From positions 62,001-126,000 of the forward strand of contig CAYTGL010000003.1 of the NCBI GenBank assembly GCA_964437335.1: a DNA stretch of 64,000 bases. The letters run 5' to 3'. The translations under genes and the position numbers were made by a program. The notes under the pieces were generated by a model. That model had not been told where the DNA came from. It worked only from the letters and a program-made list of their open reading frames with translations, and made no database searches. Source of the stretch: JAITWN01 sp964437335. GTDB taxonomy: Bacteria; Pseudomonadota; Gammaproteobacteria; SZUA-140. Within the stretch, counting starts at the first letter, position 1. Each line of letters opens with the position of its first letter. This document shows positions 58,059 to 64,000 of this stretch, one piece after another.

Positions 58059-60065
58059 ATGATTCCTGAAATCGGGCATTTCGCGCTGATCATGGCGCTG
58101 ATGATGGCCATGGTACAGGCCGTGATGCCGCTCGTCGGCGCGGCCCGTGGCAACGTGACCTGGATGCGTATCGCAAGACCGACTGCGCAGGGACAGCTGG
58201 TCTTTATCATCATCGCTTACCTCTGCCTGACATATGCGTTCGTCACTCATGATTATTCGGTTCAGTACGTCGTCAATCATTCGAATTCGAATCTCCCGCT
58301 GTACTATCGCATCTCGGCAGTCTGGGGCGGCCATGAGGGTTCACTGCTGTTGTGGATGATGATGCTGGGCGGATGGACCTTCGCCGTCAGCGTGCTCAGC
58401 CGTAATCTCCCGGACGACATGGTCGCCCGCGTCATCGGCGTGCTCGGTGTGGTCTCGATCGGTTTTCTGGTCTTCATACTGCTGACCTCGAATCCTTTCA
58501 ACCGTCTGATCCCGGCGGCACCGGACGGCGGTGACCTGAATCCGCTGCTGCAGGATCCAGGATTGATCTTCCATCCGCCCCTGCTGTACATGGGTTACGT
58601 CGGCTTCTCGGTCGCGTACGCGTTCGCAATCGCCGCGCTGCTGAGTGGCCGGCTCGACGCCGCCTGGGCCCGCTGGTCGCGTCCGTGGACGACGGCAGCG
58701 TGGCTGTTTCTGACGCTCGGCATCGCGCTCGGCAGCTGGTGGGCCTACTATGAACTCGGTTGGGGCGGTTGGTGGTTCTGGGATCCGGTAGAGAACGCGT
58801 CGTTCATGCCGTGGCTGGTCGGCACCGCGTTGATCCATTCACTCGCGGTCACCGAGAAGCGCGGCATCTTTAAAAGCTGGACGGTGCTGCTCGCGATACT
58901 CGCGTTTTCGCTGAGCCTGCTCGGCACCTTCCTCGTGCGTTCCGGGGTGCTGACCTCGGTGCATTCCTTCGCGGTTGATCCGGCGCGCGGTATATTCATT
59001 CTCGGCATGCTGGTCGTTGCGATCGGCGGCTCGCTACTGCTGTTCGCATTGCGTGCCCCCAAGGTCAAGTCCGAAGGCGGTTTCAGTCCGTTTTCGCGCG
59101 AGACCCTGCTGTTGTCGAACAACGTGCTGCTGGTCGTTGCTTGCGGCACCGTGCTGCTCGGGTCGCTCTATCCACTGTTGCTCGATGCGCTGAATCTCGG
59201 CAAGATCTCGGTCGGCCCGCCGTATTTCAATGCGGTCTTCATCCCGCTGATGGTGCCGCTGGTTTTTCTGATGGGCATCGGCCCGATCGCGCGCTGGAAG
59301 AGGGCCGATCTGCCGGAGATTGCGGTGCGTCTGCGCTGGGCCTTCGCCAGCGCGATCGTCGTTGCGATCGCGATGCCGCTGCTTTATGGCGACTGGAGAC
59401 CGCTGACTGCGCTCGGCTGGCTGATGGCTGCCTGGGTGATCGCGACCATCATTACCAACGTCGCCCGCCGTATCCGTATTGCGCGCGAGTCCGGGTCGGC
59501 GCCGTTTTCCCGACTATCGCGCAGTTACTGGGGCATGCAAGTCGCCCATTTCGGCATTGCGATCTTCATTATCGGGGTCACGATGGTGAGCAGCTACGAG
59601 ATCGAGCGCGACGTTCGCATGGAGATCGGTGACGTTGTGACAGTCGCCGGATACGATTTCCGCTTCGACGGCGCCATCGAGCGGCAAGGACCCAATTTCG
59701 ACGCAGCGCGCGGCCACGTGACGGTGTTACGCAACGGCCGGCAGGTCACCGTAATGACCCCGGAGAAGCGGGTGTACTGGGTGCAGACGATGCCGATGAC
59801 CCAGGCCTCGCTGCACACGACGCTGTTCCGCGACCTCTATGTCTCGCTCGGCGAGCCGGTAGGCGGCGGTGCGTGGAGTGTCCGTATCTATTACAAGCCG
59901 TTTGTCTGGTGGATCTGGGGCGGCTGTGCGCTGATGGCGATCGGCGGTGCGCTCGCGGCCAGCGACCGGCGCTATCGTATCGCGGTGCGCCGCAGGCATG
60001 AGGAGCATGGCAAGGTCGACGATCGCACGGCGTCGACCGGCAAGCTGGCGGAGGCCAAGCGTTGA
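58059..60065 (+). CDS. ccmF: Cytochrome c heme lyase subunit CcmF
   Basis: 668 aa with 13-15 membrane helices. The WWD domain reads GWGGWWFWDPVENASFMPWL near residues 231-250. Four conserved periplasmic His positions are visible, for example in GGHEGSLLLW and ALIHSLAVTEKRG. It attaches heme to apocytochromes with CcmH and CcmI. Its stop overlaps the ccmG start as TTGA. Confidence 0.96.
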   Translation: MIPEIGHFALIMALMMAMVQAVMPLVGAARGNVTWMRIARPTAQGQLVFIIIAYLCLTYAFVTHDYSVQYVVNHSNSNLPLYYRISAVWGGHEGSLLLWMMMLGGWTFAVSVLSRNLPDDMVARVIGVLGVVSIGFLVFILLTSNPFNRLIPAAPDGGDLNPLLQDPGLIFHPPLLYMGYVGFSVAYAFAIAALLSGRLDAAWARWSRPWTTAAWLFLTLGIALGSWWAYYELGWGGWWFWDPVENASFMPWLVGTALIHSLAVTEKRGIFKSWTVLLAILAFSLSLLGTFLVRSGVLTSVHSFAVDPARGIFILGMLVVAIGGSLLLFALRAPKVKSEGGFSPFSRETLLLSNNVLLVVACGTVLLGSLYPLLLDALNLGKISVGPPYFNAVFIPLMVPLVFLMGIGPIARWKRADLPEIAVRLRWAFASAIVVAIAMPLLYGDWRPLTALGWLMAAWVIATIITNVARRIRIARESGSAPFSRLSRSYWGMQVAHFGIAIFIIGVTMVSSYEIERDVRMEIGDVVTVAGYDFRFDGAIERQGPNFDAARGHVTVLRNGRQVTVMTPEKRVYWVQTMPMTQASLHTTLFRDLYVSLGEPVGGGAWSVRIYYKPFVWWIWGGCALMAIGGALAASDRRYRIAVRRRHEEHGKVDDRTASTGKLAEAKR

Positions 60066-60589
60066 GCATTCGCTACCTGATCCCCCTCGGCGTGTTTCTG
60101 GCCCTGTCCGGATTCCTCGGCGCCGGGTTGTTCCTGAATCCTGGCAAGATCCCGTCACCGCTGATCGGCAAACCGGCACCGGATTTCCAGTTGCCCCGGC
60201 TGCACGATCCGACGCAACTCGTCTCGAACCGGGATTTGGAGGGGAAGGTCTGGATGCTGAATGTCTGGGCCTCTTGGTGCGTGTCCTGCCGCTATGAGCA
60301 TCCCTTGCTCGTTGAGCTTGCTCGCCAGCAGATCCTGCCGATCTACGGGCTGAACTACAAGGATAAGCGGGACGAAGCGATCGACTGGCTCCGTAAGTTC
60401 GGCGATCCCTATAACCACAGTGTGTACGATCCTGACGGTCGGGTCGGCATGGACTACGGCGTCTACGGCGTGCCGGAAACCTATGTGATCGATGCCGAAG
60501 GCGTGATCCGCTACAAGCACATCGGCCCGATCACCGCCGAGGCGTTGCAGAATGCGATCCTGCCATTGATCCGCGAACTGCAAGGCTGA
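60062..60589 (+). CDS. ccmG: Thiol:disulfide interchange protein CcmG (DsbE)
   Basis: 175 aa from a TTG at 60062, with an N-terminal anchor and a thioredoxin fold. The active site is WASWCVSCRYEHP (CVSC, not the more common CPTC). The acidic GVYGVPETYVID loop typical of CcmG is present. It keeps apocytochrome cysteines reduced for heme ligation. Confidence 0.94.
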   Translation: MSIRYLIPLGVFLALSGFLGAGLFLNPGKIPSPLIGKPAPDFQLPRLHDPTQLVSNRDLEGKVWMLNVWASWCVSCRYEHPLLVELARQQILPIYGLNYKDKRDEAIDWLRKFGDPYNHSVYDPDGRVGMDYGVYGVPETYVIDAEGVIRYKHIGPITAEALQNAILPLIRELQG

Positions 60590-60590
60590 G

Positions 60591-61139
60591 ATGGTGACAT
60601 GCATGGGATTCAAATATGAAAACACCGGCGCACCGCTGGCAGCCGTCGTGTTCGCGCTGATTACCGGAATGGTCGTGCTCGTGGCGCCGGGAAACGGCGG
60701 ACAGGCTCATGCCGCGCAGGCCATCCCGCTGGCTGACCAGCCGGAGATGCAGGCGCGCATGAAGCGCCTCGAGTATGAACTGCGCTGCCTGGTCTGCCAG
60801 GCGGAGTCGGTCGCCGAATCCCAGTCCGAATTTTCCCAGGACATCCGCCGCGAGGTCGCGCGAATGATGCAGGCAGGGATGACAGACCAGGAGATCCGCC
60901 AATTCCTGGTCGACCGCTACGGCGATTTTATCCTGTTCAGGCCGCCGGTAAACTCGGCCACCGCCCTGCTGTGGTATGGGCCGTTGCTGTTGCTCGTGAT
61001 CGGCGCCGTCGTGATCGGCGTGATCCTGATGCGCCGGCGTCGTCCGGAGGCCAACGCGGCGGTACTCAGCGATGAAGACCACAGGCGCGCGGTCAGCCTG
61101 CTGGCCCCAGGCGAGGGCAAGGGAGAAAGTGGCGGATGA
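60591..61139 (+). CDS. ccmH: Cytochrome c maturation protein CcmH (thioredoxin-like)
   Basis: 182 aa. A signal peptide is followed by the active site LRCLVCQAESVAESQ and the short three-helix domain (RREVARMMQAGMTDQEIRQFLVDRYGDFILFRPP), then a C-terminal anchor (residues 126-146). It lacks the CcmI TPR domain, which is the separate next gene, overlapping by four bases. An ATG at 60603 is an alternative start. Confidence 0.94.
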   Translation: MVTCMGFKYENTGAPLAAVVFALITGMVVLVAPGNGGQAHAAQAIPLADQPEMQARMKRLEYELRCLVCQAESVAESQSEFSQDIRREVARMMQAGMTDQEIRQFLVDRYGDFILFRPPVNSATALLWYGPLLLLVIGAVVIGVILMRRRRPEANAAVLSDEDHRRAVSLLAPGEGKGESGG

Positions 61140-62401
61140 TCGTATTCTATATCGCTGTCGCGCTGCTGATACTGGCGGCCCTGCTGTTCATCGTCCCGCC
61201 TCTGCTCAGGCGCGATCAGGATGAGGTCACGACCGATCGCCGCTCGCTGAATATATCGATCTACCAGGACCAGTTCCTGGAACTTGAGCGTGATCTGGCG
61301 AACGACGTCATTACCCGGGAACAGTTCGAACAGAGCAAACAAGAACTCGAGCGCCGGCTGCTCGATGACGTCTCGGAGCTCGACGTCACCGCCCCCGGCA
61401 AGAAGCCGGGCAGGAATCGCGCAGCGGTCATCAGCGCCGTGGTCGTCGCCGGGCTGGTGCCGCTGCTCGCGACCGCCGTCTACATGCAAACCGGCAGCCC
61501 GACCGCAATCACCGGCGAGGTGCCGGCGACGGCAATGGCAACCCCCGGCGGTCACGACCTGCAGCAACAGATAGACCAGATGGTCGCCCGTCTCGAGCAG
61601 CGCCTCAATGATAATCCGGATGACGTCGAAGGCTGGACGATGCTCGGCCGATCCTATCTCGCGCTGGAACGTTTCGATCGCGCCTTGCCGGCGCTGGATC
61701 GCGCGGTATCGCTCGGCGGAAATGACCCGCAGTTACTCGTCGATTACGCTGATGTGCTGGCGATGACGACCAACAATATGTCGCTCGAGGGACGGCCGAT
61801 GGAACTGATCGAGCAGGCGCTGGCGATCGATCCGAACAACCAGAAGGGCCTGTGGCTTGCCGGCACTGCAGAATATGAACGGATGAATTTTGACGGTGCG
61901 CTCGTGTACTGGCGGCGACTGCAGGCACTGGTGCCGCCAGGTTCGGATGCCGCGCGGGCCATGCAGGGCAATATCGCCGAGGTCGAGTCACTGAAGAGAG
62001 AAAGCGGGGTGACGCCCGCCCCGGCGCCGCCTCCGGTCGCGGCCGTGGCGACGGGCAGGACCGTCAAGGGTACGATCGGTATCGACGAGGCCCTGCGCGC
62101 TCGAGTCGATCCCGCGGATACGGTCTTCATCTTCGCTCGCGCCGCTCAGGGGCCGCGCATGCCGCTCGCGGTGCTGCGCGCCGCGGTCCGCGACCTGCCG
62201 ATGGATTACACGCTCGATGATTCGATGGCGATGGATCCATCGCTGAGTCTGTCCCGATTCGAGGAAGTCGTGGTCGTTGCACGGATCTCGCGCAGCGGCA
62301 GCGCGATGGCGGAGAGCGGTGATCTGCAGGGGATGAGCGGCGTCATACGCACCGGTGGCGAAGATTCCGCGCGCATTGTGATCAACGAGGTGATCCCTTA
62401 G
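61136..62401 (+). CDS. ccmI: Apocytochrome c chaperone CcmI
   Basis: 421 aa. Two membrane helices (residues about 4-23 and 96-116) flank a leucine-zipper-like cytoplasmic loop. A periplasmic TPR domain follows (WTMLGRSYLALERFDRALPALDRAV...), with a C-terminal beta-rich domain (FIFARAAQGPRMPLAVLR...). CcmI binds the C-terminal helix of apocytochrome c. It is the last ccm gene. Confidence 0.93.
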   Translation: MIVFYIAVALLILAALLFIVPPLLRRDQDEVTTDRRSLNISIYQDQFLELERDLANDVITREQFEQSKQELERRLLDDVSELDVTAPGKKPGRNRAAVISAVVVAGLVPLLATAVYMQTGSPTAITGEVPATAMATPGGHDLQQQIDQMVARLEQRLNDNPDDVEGWTMLGRSYLALERFDRALPALDRAVSLGGNDPQLLVDYADVLAMTTNNMSLEGRPMELIEQALAIDPNNQKGLWLAGTAEYERMNFDGALVYWRRLQALVPPGSDAARAMQGNIAEVESLKRESGVTPAPAPPPVAAVATGRTVKGTIGIDEALRARVDPADTVFIFARAAQGPRMPLAVLRAAVRDLPMDYTLDDSMAMDPSLSLSRFEEVVVVARISRSGSAMAESGDLQGMSGVIRTGGEDSARIVINEVIP

Positions 62402-62441
62402 CCCGTTTGCCGCGATGACGCAGGCGAGCGGCGACGGGAAT

Positions 62442-62990
62442 ATGAATTCGGCGGGCATTGCCGCATGGCTTGTGCTGGCCGTTACGCTGGCCGCGGCGAC
62501 AGGCTGCAATCAGAAGCCCCCCGCCGACCGGCTCATCGAGGGCCGGCCATTCCCGCATCTGTTGCTGCATGATTTCGACGGCGCGGTCCGGTCGATCGAG
62601 GATTATCGCGGCCGTGTGGTCGTATTGAATGTCTGGGCGACCTGGTGCCCGCCCTGCCGCAAGGAACTGCCAAGCCTCGAGCGACTGCACGGGAGACTTG
62701 ATCCGGGACGCTTCGCGGTGATCGGGGTGTCGATCGACAATGATGCGGAGATCGCCCAGGAATTTCTGCTCGACCGCGGAGTCACCTTCAAGAATTATCT
62801 CGACCTCGGGGGCGCGTCTGCCGGCAGGGTTCTCGGCATCCGGGTCTATCCCGATACCTTCATTATCTCGCGGGAAGGCGTTCTGCTGCGCAAGGTCGTC
62901 GGTGAGCGCGAGTGGGACGCGTCCGGGCTGGTCGAGGCGCTGGAGTCCGCCTGGCAGGGGGATACGAGCGACCTGCTGAGCACCCTGTAG
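62442..62990 (+). CDS. TlpA/ResA-like thioredoxin-family lipoprotein
   Basis: 182 aa from the ATG at 62442, which gives a compact lipoprotein signal ending at Cys22 (ATGC); an ATG at 62415 is possible. The active site is WATWCPPCRKELP. The fold and the DRGVTFKNYLDLGG loop fit the TlpA/ResA reductant family. It is 40 bp after ccmI, so it may serve cytochrome maturation or another periplasmic reductive pathway. Confidence 0.87.
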   Translation: MNSAGIAAWLVLAVTLAAATGCNQKPPADRLIEGRPFPHLLLHDFDGAVRSIEDYRGRVVVLNVWATWCPPCRKELPSLERLHGRLDPGRFAVIGVSIDNDAEIAQEFLLDRGVTFKNYLDLGGASAGRVLGIRVYPDTFIISREGVLLRKVVGEREWDASGLVEALESAWQGDTSDLLSTL

Positions 62991-63089
62991 CAGGGGCGGC
63001 GTTCCTGCCTTCGCGCGGTCATTGTGATGTAGTCTGGCCGCCGGGGGTATGCGAAAATGTGCCAACACCCATGCATGAGGAGGGGAGTG

Positions 63090-63452
63090 ATGCGCGTGCA
63101 GCGATCAGGATTTCAGGGCCGCCCCGGCCGGATCGGTTCGGCGCGGGCGATTGCGCCGGCGATTGCTCTGGGGCTGGGCATGCTGCTCGGGACAACCGGC
63201 GCCGCGATTGCCGCCGATCCCACCAAGGGGCGCGTGATCTACATGTCGCAATGCCAGAACTGCCATGGTGCGAATGGCGTCGGGCAGCTTCCCGGTATGC
63301 CGGATTTCTCGCGTGGAGAGTCGCTGTTCCGGCCCGACACAGAACTCGTCAGGGTGATCTTCGCCGGGCGCGGCATGATGCCTGCCTACCGGGGGATGTT
63401 CACCGAGGAAGAGTTGCTCGACGTCGTCGCCTATTTGAGAACCCTGCGCTAG
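63090..63452 (+). CDS. Small monoheme class I cytochrome c
   Basis: 120 aa from the ATG at 63090, chosen for the strong AGGAGGGGAG site just upstream. The signal peptide ends near AIAADP. The heme motif CQNCH (residues about 55-59) and a Met ligand in the GRGMMPAYRG segment are as in cytochrome c5/c551-type proteins. It ends one base before the next ATG, so the two genes are coupled. Confidence 0.9.
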   Translation: MRVQRSGFQGRPGRIGSARAIAPAIALGLGMLLGTTGAAIAADPTKGRVIYMSQCQNCHGANGVGQLPGMPDFSRGESLFRPDTELVRVIFAGRGMMPAYRGMFTEEELLDVVAYLRTLR

Positions 63453-64000
63453 ATGTCGCGCATTGTCATCCTCACCGTCGCTGTTGTGTTGACGGCGCTC
63501 CAGCTCACCGCCTGTTCAGATCCTGCGCCCGGGCCCGACGCGCGGGGTTCCGTCGCGGACGGGAATCCGCGATCGTCCCCGCCCGGTATCACCGACACTG
63601 CGCTGCAGGTGCTCGAGACCTTTGAGGTCGGCCCCGATGTCTACGTCCGCACGCTGTTTGTTGACGAGCGTCGTGGTTCGATATGGGTCGGTACCTCACT
63701 CGGGGTACACGAGGTTGATCTCGGGACCTATGATCTGAAAAACACCTTCACGCGAGAAAACGGTCTTGCCAACGAATACGTGTTTGCGGCGCTCGCTGAC
63801 AGCGAGGGCGGTGCCTGGTTCGGCACCAACGGGGGCGGTCTTTCCCACTGGCGCGACGGCGAATGGAAGACCTGGTTTCCGATGCACGGGCTTGCGGACT
63901 ACTGGGTGTATGCGCTCGGCGAGGCGTCGCCCGGCGTCCTGTGGATCGGTACCTGGTATGGCGCGAATCGCCTCGATACCGCGACCGGCCGTCTCGAGAC
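63453..64000 (+). CDS. Reg_prop-type beta-propeller lipoprotein (3' truncated by window)
   Basis: At least 182 aa, open to the window end. The start gives a lipoprotein signal with lipobox LTAC (Cys near residue 21). The rest contains repeated propeller blades with the W-(V/I/F)-G-T signature (IWVGTSLGVHEVD, AWFGTNGGGLSHW, LWIGTWYGANRLD), as in the sensory propellers of two-component regulators. Here the protein is lipid-anchored rather than attached to a kinase, as far as can be seen. It directly follows a cytochrome c gene. Confidence 0.85.
   Translation, partial: MSRIVILTVAVVLTALQLTACSDPAPGPDARGSVADGNPRSSPPGITDTALQVLETFEVGPDVYVRTLFVDERRGSIWVGTSLGVHEVDLGTYDLKNTFTRENGLANEYVFAALADSEGGAWFGTNGGGLSHWRDGEWKTWFPMHGLADYWVYALGEASPGVLWIGTWYGANRLDTATGRLE

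Noticed and set aside
1..64000. CRISPR array, prophage, insertion sequence or rRNA operon
   Set aside because: No regularly spaced direct repeats, transposase, integrase, phage structural genes or rRNA sequences were found.

Overview
The window is G+C-rich chromosomal DNA, almost fully coding, from a Gram-negative gammaproteobacterium. Evidence includes Tat and Ccm System I genes, outer-membrane barrels, lipoboxes, Coq7 (ubiquinone synthesis), a Crp/Vfr-type regulator and proteobacterial SpeD. The order trpG-trpD-trpC / crp(vfr) / osmC-like / speD / coq7 matches Pseudomonas aeruginosa, but the respiratory genes do not, so this looks like another, respiratorily versatile and perhaps uncultivated lineage. 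I cannot name the genus. No IS element, prophage or CRISPR array was seen.

Layout. (1) 1-6333: end of a histidine operon (hisH partial, hisA, hisF, hisI, hisE) running into tatABC, then a convergent DegS/AlgW-like protease and a Nif3-like gene. (2) 6888-14425: a complete alternative complex III operon (actA, split actB1/actB2, actC, actD, actE, actF), a quinol:electron-acceptor oxidoreductase. (3) 14633-22470: rpe, gph, trpE, a small membrane protein, a NifA-like sigma-54 activator, trpGDC. (4) 22549-31406: an outer-membrane TraF-like protein, crp/vfr, osmC-like, a VOC protein, speD, coq7, glcF-like, a [2Fe-2S] ferredoxin, rplM-rpsI, tRNA-Gln and a porin-like gene, with several palindromic elements between genes. 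(5) 31547-48088: a second porin, then a long co-directional cluster that looks like an extracellular electron transfer system. It has a tetraheme cytochrome, a parvulin PPIase, a 581-aa outer-membrane barrel, three c7-type triheme cytochromes, a cupredoxin lipoprotein, two NHL-propeller lipoproteins, an 11-heme cytochrome and its own System II maturation genes (CcsB, CcsA), TPR and DsbA-like proteins. (6) 48191-54943, minus strand: MoxR-DUF58-DUF4381-BatA-BatB/C-BatD. (7) 55267-62401: a complete ccmABCDEFGHI operon, followed by a TlpA-like lipoprotein, a small cytochrome c and the start of a beta-propeller lipoprotein cut by the window edge.

How it fits together: the cell is built around c-type cytochromes. 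Alternative complex III takes electrons from the quinol pool to periplasmic cytochromes. System I matures ordinary c-type cytochromes, while a second, System II pair lies inside the multiheme cluster and probably serves it. The cluster has the parts to carry electrons from periplasmic triheme carriers through an outer-membrane barrel to a large extracellular or surface multiheme protein, or in the reverse direction. No dedicated inner-membrane quinol dehydrogenase is encoded within it. The conduit function is inferred from gene content and motifs, not demonstrated.
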